Positions 52,171-61,456 of a stretch of DNA of 64,000 bases are shown here, in pieces. The translations under genes and the position numbers were made by a program. Under the pieces are notes generated by a model. The model was not told the origin of the DNA. It saw nothing but the letters and a program-made list of their open reading frames with translations, and searched no databases. Position 1 is the first letter of the stretch. Every line of letters begins with the position of its first letter. The DNA is from Vibrio pacinii DSM 19139 (GTDB lineage: Bacteria > Pseudomonadota > Gammaproteobacteria > Enterobacterales > Vibrionaceae), in contig NZ_KL543976.1 of assembly GCF_000711795.1 (NCBI RefSeq), forward strand, positions 248,001 to 312,000, read 5' to 3'.

Positions 52171-54942
52171 ATGAAAAACATGAGTAAATCACTGCTCACA
52201 TCCGCAGTGCTCACATCCGCAGTGCTCACTCTGCTGAGCACAAGTGCCTATGCGCAAACGCCAATCGACTTAGGTGTTATTAATGAAGATAAAGTCATTG
52301 AAATGTTAATCGCGCAGGGAAAGCTTGACAATAATGCCTCTATCGAAGAGCGACAAGATGCGCTCGATAATTACCTAGCGGCTAAACTAAACCGTGGATT
52401 TAAAGGCGATGCTCAATTTGGTAAAAAAGCATTAGAACAACGCGCCAAAATCCTTAAGACAATTGCTTCTGACAAAGGTCAGCATAAAGCTCACGTATTC
52501 ACATTCGATAGCAATGACAAACGTACAGACAAGGTTTTAGCCGTTCTGGTCGACTTCCCAGATCTCCCTTGGGATGATAATCGACTAACCAAAGAGCACA
52601 CAGAAATGCTCTACGAGCGCTACGAGCCAAATCATTACCAAGAGCTACTCTTCTCTGCTTCGGGTTATGCAGGTCCAAACGACGAAAACCTGATTTCGAT
52701 GCGTCAATATTACGAGAAAGAATCAGGTGACAGTTACAGTGTTGCTGGTCAAGCGGCAGGTTGGTACCGCGCCGCAAATAACGCCGCCTATTATGGTGGT
52801 AACTCGCCGACCACCGACAACGATATCAACGCGCAAGAACTGGTGCGTGAAGCGTTAAACCAACTCGCGCAAGATCCGTCAATTAACTTAGCCGATTATG
52901 ATATTGAAGATCGCTACGACTATGATGGTGACGGTAACTTCCGTGAGCCAGATGGTGTTATCGATCATCTCATGGTCTTTCATGCTTCTGTCGGTGAAGA
53001 AGCTGGTGGTGGCGTACTAGGCGCCGATGCAATTTGGTCACACCGCTACAATTTAGGTCAGTATCATGTCCTTGACGGTACAACAAGCACAGTGCCGGGC
53101 CGCTTTAATGGACAATATGCCGCCTATGATTACACCATTCAGCCCATCGATGCAGCGGCTGGTGTTTGCGCCCACGAATACGGTCACGACCTTGGGCTGC
53201 CTGATGAGTACGATACCCAATACACCGGCAAAGGTGAGCCTGTTTCTTACTGGTCAATCATGTCCTCAGGCAGTTGGGCTGGCAAAATTGGCGGTACACA
53301 ACCTACCGCATTCAGTTCATGGGCAAAGCAGTTCTTACAAACCTCAATCGGTGGGCGTTGGATCGTTAACAATGTTGTAAGCCTTGACGAACTGGGTGAT
53401 AAACCTCTTGAGCTGACGCTGCACCAAACGATCGATAACGACCAACAGAACATGGTTCGCATCGATTTACCAGTCAAACGCACTGAAGGCTTAGCTCCGT
53501 ATGCGGGTAAGTTTAACTTCCACAGCGGTAAAGGCGACGATCTCGATAACCGCATGGAGCGTACCATTAACATTCCACAAGGTTCAGAGATAAAGCTGAC
53601 CTTCAAAGCGTGGTATCAAATCGAAAAAGATTATGACTTCGCTCGGGTACTGATTAATGGTCAAGCTATTGCAGGTAACATCACCACCCTAGACGACCCA
53701 AATAATACAGGTTTAGTGCCCGCTATCGCTGGTGACTCTGAAGGTTGGGTAGACGCTGAATTTGATTTATCGCCATGGGCTGGTCAGGAGATTGTTCTTG
53801 GCTTTGACTATAAAACTGACGGCGGTTTAGCGATGGAAGGCCTCCATCTTGATGACATTGCCCTGATCATTGATGGCACAGCGAAACCCGTTGATGATGC
53901 TGAATCAGCATCAAGCTTCACTCTAAGCGGCTATCGTGTTAATGATGGATTTAATCAAGCACCCCATTACTACCTACTGCAATGGCGCAGTCATAATGAC
54001 GTTGATGAAGGACTCAATAACATTAAACGCTTTGGCCAAATGATGTCATTTGAGCCAGGTTTGATTGTTTGGTATGTCGATGAATCAATGACCGACAATT
54101 GGGTAGGAAATCACCCTGGTGAAGGTTGGTTAGGTGTGGTGGATGCAGACCAAAATACGATGATCTGGGCAAATTCCGCTACCGCAGCACAAACGCGATA
54201 TCAGGTTCGTGATGCTGCTTTCTCATTGCAAGATCAAGCCAGTATGCGTTTGGTTAATGCTGATGGCGATGTTCTAGAGGATGTCAGCTTAATTGGTAAT
54301 AGCCTCTTCTCTGATGAGCAAGATTACACTAACCCAGGAGCGCAAGATTCTGGTCGCTTACTTACTGAGTTTGGTTTGTCAGTTGAAGTGACTGAACAAG
54401 CAGCAAATAATGAATATGGTGTTATCAAGCTATCGAAAACTGAGCGACCAAATGCTAACCCGGTAGCCAGTTTTGATCTGGAGATCAACGGTCTCAATGT
54501 TATCGCAACTAACCAAAGCTACGATACAGATGGCAGTATTGACGCTTACTTATGGGAGTTTGGTAATGGTGAGACGAGCACTGACGCTGCTCCAAGCTGG
54601 CAATATGCTGACTCAGGTTCATTTACGGTAACACTGACCGTGACCGATGATCGTGGCGCAACTCAAACCACTTCACAACAAGTCTCGGTTGTGGCACCAA
54701 ATGAAACACCAGTCGCTAAAGCGCATTATATTCACCTTGGTCGCTGGGTCACGATGTGGTCAACCAGTTACGACCCTGATGGGCGCATCGTTGATACTGA
54801 ATGGGTTCTACCGAACGGCAAAATTAAACGCGGTCGTATCTTTACTAAGGTCTTCCCAAGCTACGGTACTCATCAAGTAAAATTGACCGTCATGGACGAT
54901 GACGGTGTAAAAACCACTCGCATCATTACGGTTGAACTATAA
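52171..54942 (+). CDS. prtV: PrtV, secreted M6-family metalloprotease with PKD domains
   Basis: This 923-residue protein closely follows V. cholerae PrtV (918 residues). It has a signal peptide (about residues 1-27), a propeptide (about 28-105), and an M6 catalytic domain with the zinc motif HEYGH at His335, Glu336 and His339 followed by DLGLPDEYD. A beta-rich domain follows with DYDGDGNFREPDGVIDH (calcium-type acidic loop near residue 250). Two C-terminal PKD domains lie at about 755-845 and 846-923 (YLWEFGNGETSTD). PrtV is exported by type II secretion and degrades host matrix and plasma proteins. AAGGATAT precedes the ATG. The signal-peptide region contains a 15-bp tandem repeat. A terminator follows at 54984. 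Confidence 0.97.
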   Translation: MKNMSKSLLTSAVLTSAVLTLLSTSAYAQTPIDLGVINEDKVIEMLIAQGKLDNNASIEERQDALDNYLAAKLNRGFKGDAQFGKKALEQRAKILKTIASDKGQHKAHVFTFDSNDKRTDKVLAVLVDFPDLPWDDNRLTKEHTEMLYERYEPNHYQELLFSASGYAGPNDENLISMRQYYEKESGDSYSVAGQAAGWYRAANNAAYYGGNSPTTDNDINAQELVREALNQLAQDPSINLADYDIEDRYDYDGDGNFREPDGVIDHLMVFHASVGEEAGGGVLGADAIWSHRYNLGQYHVLDGTTSTVPGRFNGQYAAYDYTIQPIDAAAGVCAHEYGHDLGLPDEYDTQYTGKGEPVSYWSIMSSGSWAGKIGGTQPTAFSSWAKQFLQTSIGGRWIVNNVVSLDELGDKPLELTLHQTIDNDQQNMVRIDLPVKRTEGLAPYAGKFNFHSGKGDDLDNRMERTINIPQGSEIKLTFKAWYQIEKDYDFARVLINGQAIAGNITTLDDPNNTGLVPAIAGDSEGWVDAEFDLSPWAGQEIVLGFDYKTDGGLAMEGLHLDDIALIIDGTAKPVDDAESASSFTLSGYRVNDGFNQAPHYYLLQWRSHNDVDEGLNNIKRFGQMMSFEPGLIVWYVDESMTDNWVGNHPGEGWLGVVDADQNTMIWANSATAAQTRYQVRDAAFSLQDQASMRLVNADGDVLEDVSLIGNSLFSDEQDYTNPGAQDSGRLLTEFGLSVEVTEQAANNEYGVIKLSKTERPNANPVASFDLEINGLNVIATNQSYDTDGSIDAYLWEFGNGETSTDAAPSWQYADSGSFTVTLTVTDDRGATQTTSQQVSVVAPNETPVAKAHYIHLGRWVTMWSTSYDPDGRIVDTEWVLPNGKIKRGRIFTKVFPSYGTHQVKLTVMDDDGVKTTRIITVEL
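52196..52225 (+). repeat. 15-bp in-frame tandem repeat in the prtV signal sequence
   Basis: TCACATCCGCAGTGC occurs twice in a row (52196-52210, 52211-52225) and begins a third time (TCAC). It encodes repeated LTSAV units in the hydrophobic core of the signal peptide. Copy number could change by slippage without breaking the frame. Confidence 0.9.
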
Positions 54943-54983
54943 CCTTTTCTTTTCTCTGTACCCATACTTCCATGTGAAGCTTT

Positions 54984-55010
54984 GCGCGGCGTTAACGCCG
55001 CGCTTTTTTT
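54984..55010 (+). terminator. Rho-independent terminator of prtV
   Basis: An 8-bp GC stem GCGCGGCG/CGCCGCGC with TTAA loop is followed by T7. Confidence 0.95.
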
Positions 55011-55012
55011 GT

Positions 55013-56452
55013 CTAGAGCTTAGGCATGGCAACCACTTCAACCGTGAAGTTTTTGATGCCGTGTGCATCCAACTCTTCATCAGTCAAAGAATAGTCACTA
55101 GAGCGTTTGACTCGTCCTCCCAAAGGAATCGTTTTTCCAAAACGAACGTCTGAACCAAATGAGGCATTAGCAAAAAACTCCCCGGTAATTTTGGTTTGAA
55201 TCGGTCGTAGTACTTCACCAAGCAAACCCCTGACGTTTTCCGCCCCATACTCACGTAGTAACCAAGGCCAGTCCCATTCATTTGATGTTGCTGGAATATT
55301 TCGGTGTTCATATTGATATTTGAGACTCTTATCGTTCCCGCCATTACGGCCAATAACCCATCGCGCCGTGTAATTTGGTCGATTGTCCGGATGATTGCTC
55401 AATGCATTACCCGACCAACGTAAAAATCCACTCATGGCAACTTCGTAGCTCAACTCAGCATTAAAAGAGTATGGGTAACTTATTGATGAACGGAACACTT
55501 CCATAAACACTTCTTGCTTAGTGTTAGGGGCGACATTGACTACAATGGTGTTCGAGATGCCTTTGGTTTCGGAGTCACCATTGGTTGACGCCCATGATTG
55601 TGATCCACCAATTTCAATAGATAACTCCGTTTCACCCACAAGCGGCCATTTAAATTTATTCTTGGTCGATACTTTTTGACTTAAACCATAGGTATCTGTT
55701 TTCGACCAATTGGTTGCCTTCTCATATTTGAACGTGACTCGGTATTGCTGTTCAAGATCAGATTCATTCGTCACCACTTCCGAACGACGACCAATCAGTT
55801 CTTTATCGGACTGAGTAATATCACCTGCATTGAAGGTTTCTGGATCAATGTGATACTCAAAACCGGTGATATCCATTTTTAGGCGCTCTTTACAACGATA
55901 ACCGTCACAAGACCCCGAGTTATTTGCGTCAATATCATAATGACCCAGACCATCGGTCGAAGTGAACATATCATCACCTACGTATTGACTATTAGTACCG
56001 CCAGTCCAGCCAAATCCTAAGTAATGAGCGAGCAATGCTAGCGGCTTGTAGAATTCTTTTTTATTGATTAGGTGCCACTCAGTATAAGCTTCATCGTTCT
56101 CTGGCAACGTCAAGGAAGCATAGTTTGGAATACTGCGATCGGGCGGCGTGATATAGGTACACCAAGTGGTTGCCGCTAAATTGTCTTGTTTTATCGTACC
56201 TTGATAACCTGGCCCCATTAATACGTAACCATCTGTAAGATTGGTAATCTGCCAATTCCCCATTTGGCCAAGTAAATCAAATTTAATCAATGCCACGTCA
56301 TTTCGTGTGATCGGTCTAAAGCCTGTTTCACAATGTTGACCTTGTAATTTGACATCCAATATATCTACCGCCGCGCTAGTGTTAAAAGATGAGATAACCA
56401 GTAATATTGAGCTAGAAATAAGCGTTTTATTAAATATTTTATATTTATCCAT
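55013..56452 (-). CDS. Aerolysin-family pore-forming toxin
   Basis: This 479-residue protoxin is strongly similar to Aeromonas aerolysin over its whole length. It has a signal peptide (to about residue 28), then the small N-terminal lobe with FRPITRNDV, GQMGNWQITNL, GYVLMGPGYQGTIK and TWC. Next come HYLGFGWTGGTNSQYVGDDM, then SCDGYRC, then ATNWSKTDTYGLSQKVSTKN, FKWPLVGETELSIEI and QSWAS, the stem and insertion region. FLRWSGNALSNHPDNRPN follows. The four Cys that form two disulfides in aerolysin are present. The activation loop contains Arg-Val-Lys-Arg (447-450), a furin-type site, leaving a 29-residue C-terminal peptide shorter than in aerolysin. It converges with prtV and is divergent from tlh across an AT-rich gap. 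Confidence 0.97.
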   Translation of the reverse strand: MDKYKIFNKTLISSSILLVISSFNTSAAVDILDVKLQGQHCETGFRPITRNDVALIKFDLLGQMGNWQITNLTDGYVLMGPGYQGTIKQDNLAATTWCTYITPPDRSIPNYASLTLPENDEAYTEWHLINKKEFYKPLALLAHYLGFGWTGGTNSQYVGDDMFTSTDGLGHYDIDANNSGSCDGYRCKERLKMDITGFEYHIDPETFNAGDITQSDKELIGRRSEVVTNESDLEQQYRVTFKYEKATNWSKTDTYGLSQKVSTKNKFKWPLVGETELSIEIGGSQSWASTNGDSETKGISNTIVVNVAPNTKQEVFMEVFRSSISYPYSFNAELSYEVAMSGFLRWSGNALSNHPDNRPNYTARWVIGRNGGNDKSLKYQYEHRNIPATSNEWDWPWLLREYGAENVRGLLGEVLRPIQTKITGEFFANASFGSDVRFGKTIPLGGRVKRSSDYSLTDEELDAHGIKNFTVEVVAMPKL

Positions 56453-56862
56453 TTTATTATCTCCTGATTAATTATCATACAAACCACGTTCGAGGTTAAT
56501 CACCGTGCTTAACTTTTGTACTTCTATTAAGCTCAAGAGATAAAGAACAAATATTATAATATTGACAAAAAGTCACATTGACATAATAAATAATTTTCAT
56601 ATCTTGTTAAAAAACGATTAACTTTATATTTCTGTAATCATCGTGAAAATACATTGGCGTTTATTGAATTATTGTGATTTTTTGTTATTACCAATCTAGT
56701 AAATAACGATTAGTATGTTAATTCATTAATTAACAATAAAGATTGTTAATATTTGATCCCGGTTCATCTAATTCGCATTAGTCATATTTATTTTTTGACT
56801 CATAACTAAGGTTTATGCAATAGATAAAGAGCATAAACTCTACCCTGTGGAAATATATAGTT
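56453..56862. other. Divergent control region between the aerolysin and tlh genes (410 bp)
   Basis: Very AT-rich, more so than the flanking genes. An 8-bp hairpin GTTTATGC/GCATAAAC (56811-56818 with 56831-56838) lies in the tlh leader 24 nt before its ATG. AT-rich shared promoters of toxin genes are typical H-NS targets. No gene is seen. Confidence 0.5.
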
Positions 56863-58113
56863 ATGAAAAATACACTTCTCATCTTAGCCAGTATCGGGTT
56901 GATAAATAGCGCGAGTATTTCGGCGAATGAACCACCTAGTACACCTGAGAAGATAACAGCATTTGATACAACCTTAGAACAAAACCATCAAACCTATACC
57001 TTTGTTCGCTGCTGGTATCGCCCAGCACAAACTCATGACGATTCTGCCACTAGTTGGAAATGGGCATTGGATGAGCATGGTGACTATTTGACTATCGAAG
57101 GTTACTGGTGGTCTTCGGTATCATTTAAAAATATGTTCTATACCAATACCTCACAACAAGAGATCATGCAGCGTTGCCAAGCGACACTCGATGTCGATCA
57201 CGATACGGCAGATATTCTCTATTACGCCGGAGACAACCGCTTTTCATACAACCACTCTATTTGGACCAACGATGCCCACTCTTCCAATAAAATCAATCGC
57301 TTGGTCAGCTTTGGCGACAGTTTGTCTGATACCGGTAATTTGTTTAATGGATCTCAGTGGGTATTTCCAAACTCAAATTCATGGTTCTTAGGCCACTTTT
57401 CTAACGGATTAGTATGGACTGAATATCTGGCGAAAAGTCAGCAACTGCCCGTTTATAACTGGGCGGTGGGTGGTGCAGCAGGTACCAACCAATACGTTGC
57501 ATTAACCGGAATTTATGACCAAGTCACTTCATACCTAACCTATATGGAGAGGGCCAAAAACTACGATCCTGCCAATGTCTTATTTACGCTTGCTTTTGGA
57601 CTTAATGACTTTATGAACTACAACCGTGAAGTTCGTGATGTGAAAGCCGATCTGAGTAGCGCACTGATTAGACTGACCGATGCTGGCGCCCATCACTTGA
57701 TCTTATTGACACTTCCCGATGCGACTAAAGCGCCACAATATAAGTACTCAACGCAGCAAGAAGCAGACAAAGTTCAAGCAAAAATTGTTGAGTTTAACCA
57801 GTTTATTGAAGAACAAGCTCAATTGTATACAGACAAAGGGATCAACGTCCTGCTGTACGATGCGTATACACTATTTGATGAAATTACTAGTAACCCGCAA
57901 CAGCATGGTTTCGAAAACGCCACCGATGCGTGTTTAAATATCAACCGTAGTTCAGCTAAGGATTATTTATTGAGTCATAGCTTTACTAATGACTGTGCGT
58001 ATCATGGATCAGATAAGTACGTGTTTTGGGGAGTTACCCACCCGACCACCGCAGTACACAAGTACATCGCAGACAACATCATCGCCAATGATTTGAGTCA
58101 GTTTCCTTTTTAA
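56863..58113 (+). CDS. tlh: Thermolabile haemolysin / lecithin-dependent phospholipase (SGNH/GDSL family)
   Basis: This 416-residue secreted phospholipase A has a signal peptide (about residues 1-21), an N-terminal beta-rich domain (about 22-140) and an SGNH hydrolase domain. Block I is VSFGDSLSDTGNLFN with Ser153, block III has GLNDFM, and block V reads FWGVTHPT with His393. The usual Asp three residues before His is Gly390 (codon 58030-58032). The same Gly is known in V. vulnificus VvPlpA, where a chloride ion takes the place of the Asp. The protein is therefore expected to be active, in spite of the missing Asp. It is divergent from the aerolysin gene and its product should lyse phospholipid membranes and host cells. 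Confidence 0.95.
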   Translation: MKNTLLILASIGLINSASISANEPPSTPEKITAFDTTLEQNHQTYTFVRCWYRPAQTHDDSATSWKWALDEHGDYLTIEGYWWSSVSFKNMFYTNTSQQEIMQRCQATLDVDHDTADILYYAGDNRFSYNHSIWTNDAHSSNKINRLVSFGDSLSDTGNLFNGSQWVFPNSNSWFLGHFSNGLVWTEYLAKSQQLPVYNWAVGGAAGTNQYVALTGIYDQVTSYLTYMERAKNYDPANVLFTLAFGLNDFMNYNREVRDVKADLSSALIRLTDAGAHHLILLTLPDATKAPQYKYSTQQEADKVQAKIVEFNQFIEEQAQLYTDKGINVLLYDAYTLFDEITSNPQQHGFENATDACLNINRSSAKDYLLSHSFTNDCAYHGSDKYVFWGVTHPTTAVHKYIADNIIANDLSQFPF

Positions 58114-58130
58114 GCTCTCTAGTTAACTTA

Positions 58131-58159
58131 CAAGGCGAGCACATGACTGGCTCGCCTTG
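58131..58159. terminator. Hairpin between tlh and the VOC-protein gene
   Basis: A 10-bp stem CAAGGCGAGC/GCTCGCCTTG with a 9-nt loop sits between convergent genes. The trailing T tract is weak on both strands. Confidence 0.65.
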
Positions 58160-58169
58160 GTTATAAGGT

Positions 58170-58589
58170 TTAACTTGATAAATTTCGTTCTTTTGGGTTA
58201 TCACTTAAATATTCAACGAACTCAACCTCAAAACCTGCAGGATCAAGGTAGTAGACGTTCTTGCGATAAGCTTCGATAGAGCCTCCTTTGGCGATTTGAT
58301 AACCCGCTTGGGCTAATCTCGCCTTCATTGCGTCAAGGTTATTCGTCACGAAAGCAAAATGGGCAAGACCAACTTGATGTCCTGACAGCTCTCGGTTTTC
58401 ACCTTCGCCATGATCACTCAAGGCTATATATTGGTATTCGTCACCAAAATGGAGCCAGTTTCTCGACTTGCCATACCATTCACCTTGACCTTCGTCACGC
58501 ACAAACCAATGTGGAAAAGCCGCTTGATAAAAAGCCAAAGTTGTTGGGATATCCCTTACCACCAAATTAATGTGTTCAAGTTGAAGCAT
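58170..58589 (-). CDS. VOC-family (glyoxalase/bleomycin-resistance fold) protein
   Basis: This 139-residue protein with two beta-alpha-beta-beta-beta units of the vicinal-oxygen-chelate fold reads MLQLEHINLVVRDIPTTLAF at its start. Metal-ligand candidates are His6, HFAFVTNN (about residue 77) and FEVEFVEYL (Glu near the end). Such proteins are small dioxygenases, isomerases or antibiotic-binding proteins; the substrate cannot be told from sequence. AAGGAGACAGT precedes the ATG. Confidence 0.88.
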   Translation of the reverse strand: MLQLEHINLVVRDIPTTLAFYQAAFPHWFVRDEGQGEWYGKSRNWLHFGDEYQYIALSDHGEGENRELSGHQVGLAHFAFVTNNLDAMKARLAQAGYQIAKGGSIEAYRKNVYYLDPAGFEVEFVEYLSDNPKERNLSS

Positions 58590-58713
58590 ACTGTCTCCTT
58601 AACATTTACTCGTCTCAACACCACTGATGTTAAAACCTCAAGTTAGGTTTAGGTAAAGCAATAAATTCAACTTATTTAAATTTTTTGTACCAGTGTCTGT
58701 AAGGGGCCAAAAA

Positions 58714-58742
58714 ACAACAAAGCGAACCAAATGGTTCGCTTT
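58714..58742 (-). terminator. Rho-independent terminator of the Lon-like protease gene
   Basis: A 10-bp stem AAAGCGAACC/GGTTCGCTTT with a 4-nt loop is followed on the minus strand by GTTGTTTTTT, about 20 nt past the stop. Confidence 0.85.
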
Positions 58743-58761
58743 AATTTGTAGCGCTAGCGGA

Positions 58762-61122
58762 CTACTTTCGCAATGCGTTAAGCTTAGCCTGAGCAATGCC
58801 GAACACGGTATCAATCGGGTAGCTTCCCTCATCACTGGCTACGCCTGCTGCTTTACCAGTGAACAATTCTATCGCCTCGGTAACATGGTCAATCGCCCAG
58901 ATATGGAATTCACCTTTGTCGACGGCTTTCACCACGTCAGCACGCAACATTAAGTTATGCATGTTAGAGCGCGGAATAATAACCCCTTGTTCAGAACTGC
59001 GACCTTTGATGCCACAGACATCAAAGAACCCTTCGATCTTCTCGTTAACCCCACCAATAGGTTGCGCTTCACCGAACTGGTTCATCGAACCGGTTATCGC
59101 AATATCTTGACGATTGGGTTGCTTTGAAAATGCCGACACTACTGCACAAAATTCGGCCATACTGGCACTATCGCCATCGACGCCACCATACGATTGCTCG
59201 AAAGTAATGGTCGTACTTAAAGGAACTTTGGCCGTTTTGCCAAACACCGAAGACAAGTACGCACTTAAGATCATCACCCCTTTAGAGTGAATACTACCAC
59301 CCAAATCGACACTGCGTTCAATATCAATCACCTCTCCGTCACCATAGCAGGTGGTGGCGGTAATTCGATTTGGTGCACCAAACATATATTCACTGGTACT
59401 CAGTACCGACAGCGCGTTGACCTGACCGATGGCTTCTCCGTGGGTGTGAATCAAAGTCGTACCGTTAACAAAACTCTCCATTACGCTGTCTTTTAAACGG
59501 CTAATTCTGAGCTCTTGATTACCTAGCGCCTCTTCAACGTGGCTGGAACGAATCATGTTCGAGTTAGCTTGCTTGGCCACATAGTTTGACTCACGTAGGA
59601 GGTTGGCAATATTGGCTGAGTGCAGTGAAATTTTCTTCTGATCTCCTGCCAAGCGAGAGCTATGTTCGATGATGCGCGCAATCGCCTTTCTATCACAGTG
59701 CAACATGCCATTGTCATTAACGACACTCGAAATGAAACGTGCATATTGAAGCTCTGAGTCAGCATCACGCTTCATCTCGTCTTCAAAATCAGCCGTGACT
59801 CTAAACAGTTCACTGAATTCCGGATCGTAATGTTGCAACAACTGATAAGTACGGTAGTCACCAAACAGAATAATTTTCACATCGAGTGGAATAGGCTCGG
59901 GATCTAAAGAGACGGTCCCTGTTAGCGTCACCTCTTTTTCAAGCGAAGTTAAACTAAGTTGGCGCGCCCTTAACGCTCGCTTAAGCCCATCCCATACATA
60001 GGGTTGTTCAAGTACTTTTTGAGCGTCCATCAGTAGCACACCGCCATTGGCTTTGTGTAGACTGCCCGGACGAATCAATGAAAAGTCGGTGAATACCGTG
60101 CCTTTAAAGGTTGCTGTCTCAATGTAACCAAACAAAGTGTGATAATTGGGGTTTTCTTCCACTACAATCGGCAGTACTTGATCTTTACGGCTTACCAACA
60201 CGTTAATCTTGTATCGACGAGGTAATTTTTTATCCAATGATGCCGTCGCCACTTCTCCCTGCTCGGCACTTTGATCAAGAAAAATATCCGCATTTTCAAC
60301 AATATCTTGTTGTAATTCAGTCAGGTATGATTTTATTGCAGGGTAACGAGCATAATCTTTTTTCAGCTGTTTGATAAAGTGTGTGATGACATCAAGCGTC
60401 ACTTCATCGTTAAGCTTTTTAATTTTCTCACTGTAGGTTTCTTCCCATTCAGTGAGTTGGCGGACCATGTTTCTTAGTTGAATTTCAAGTTCATCAATGG
60501 TGGTGCCAAATTCCTCTTGTTTCTTTTTGCTTAATGCATCGAAAGATTCTTCACTGTGCATCTCTTCACCATCCATAGCAACAAACTGATAGTCGCCTTG
60601 GGTGGTAATGGTCAAACTGATCCCTTTTGCTTTCGCCTCCTTGCTTATTTGCTCTAGCTCCGCTTCTTGTTTAGCTGCCAGCTGGTTTTTGAGCTTATCG
60701 GCTCGGCTATAGTAAAGTTCGTTATCAAACGCGAGTGGCATCGCGTTGTTAAGCTTAGCCATGAGTTTTTCAATATCTTGACGAAACTTACTCCCAACTC
60801 CGCATGGAAGCTTGAGCACTCTTGGGGTACGAATATCATCAAAGTTCGCCACGTAACACCAATCATAAAGAGCGTTGGCATCGTGTTGATGGCGATTCAA
60901 ATAGCGTAAAATCATTGTCCGCTTGCCCAGTCCATTTTGGCCGATGGCGTAAATGTTGTACCCTTTTTCTTTGATAGACATGGCGAATTCAACCGCCTTC
61001 TGAGCTCGCTCTTGCCCAACGATTTCATCGATAGGTGCCAACTCTTTTGTCGACTTGCTTTGTAACTTTTCAAGTTCAGCAGACCGATATAACTGGCTTG
61101 TTTCAAGTCTTTGAATAGTCAT
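58762..61122 (-). CDS. Lon-like AAA+ protease (LonB/YcbZ type)
   Basis: This 786-residue ATP-dependent protease has an N-terminal AAA module with Walker A GQNGLGKRTM near residue 62 and a long inserted helical region (about 130-250; EQISKEAKAKGISL and REL-type coils). An AAA_32-type second half follows (GGVLLMDAQKVLEQPYVWDGLKRALRA, sensor and Walker B region). The C-terminal Lon protease domain has the catalytic Ser in DGDSASMAEFCAVVS and Lys in GVNEKIEGFF. This family is distinct from housekeeping Lon and probably degrades a restricted set of proteins. GTG at 61125 or ATG at 61122 follows AAGGA; the ATG has better spacing. Confidence 0.93.
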   Translation of the reverse strand: MTIQRLETSQLYRSAELEKLQSKSTKELAPIDEIVGQERAQKAVEFAMSIKEKGYNIYAIGQNGLGKRTMILRYLNRHQHDANALYDWCYVANFDDIRTPRVLKLPCGVGSKFRQDIEKLMAKLNNAMPLAFDNELYYSRADKLKNQLAAKQEAELEQISKEAKAKGISLTITTQGDYQFVAMDGEEMHSEESFDALSKKKQEEFGTTIDELEIQLRNMVRQLTEWEETYSEKIKKLNDEVTLDVITHFIKQLKKDYARYPAIKSYLTELQQDIVENADIFLDQSAEQGEVATASLDKKLPRRYKINVLVSRKDQVLPIVVEENPNYHTLFGYIETATFKGTVFTDFSLIRPGSLHKANGGVLLMDAQKVLEQPYVWDGLKRALRARQLSLTSLEKEVTLTGTVSLDPEPIPLDVKIILFGDYRTYQLLQHYDPEFSELFRVTADFEDEMKRDADSELQYARFISSVVNDNGMLHCDRKAIARIIEHSSRLAGDQKKISLHSANIANLLRESNYVAKQANSNMIRSSHVEEALGNQELRISRLKDSVMESFVNGTTLIHTHGEAIGQVNALSVLSTSEYMFGAPNRITATTCYGDGEVIDIERSVDLGGSIHSKGVMILSAYLSSVFGKTAKVPLSTTITFEQSYGGVDGDSASMAEFCAVVSAFSKQPNRQDIAITGSMNQFGEAQPIGGVNEKIEGFFDVCGIKGRSSEQGVIIPRSNMHNLMLRADVVKAVDKGEFHIWAIDHVTEAIELFTGKAAGVASDEGSYPIDTVFGIAQAKLNALRK

Positions 61123-61456
61123 CACTCTATCCTTGTTGTTATTATTCTCTAACCAATAGTTTAGGTCAGTTTTTATTATATTTTAGTGACTTACAGCTAA
61201 TTCATGTTCAACCGGTCACTTTTCATCCAACCACACTATATTCCACTCACTCGTCAAGAGGTTGGTTTATACCACCTAAGTTTATTTGACTCAGGGGATC
61301 TTTCTATCGATAACCTTGTTCTACTCTGTTTATGGTTTTAACATCAAAAATAGCCTGTAAAAATAACAAAGCGTATTTTCCTTGTTGAATAATTTCCACC
61401 TAAATAACTGAAATATATTAGCATTATACTTCAACGGACGACAAATGAACGGTAGG
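61123..61456. other. 334-bp intergenic region
   Basis: Lies upstream of the Lon-like gene and downstream of a LysR gene on the same strand. It should contain the Lon-like gene promoter. I see no gene, repeat or clear heat-shock promoter. Confidence 0.45.
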
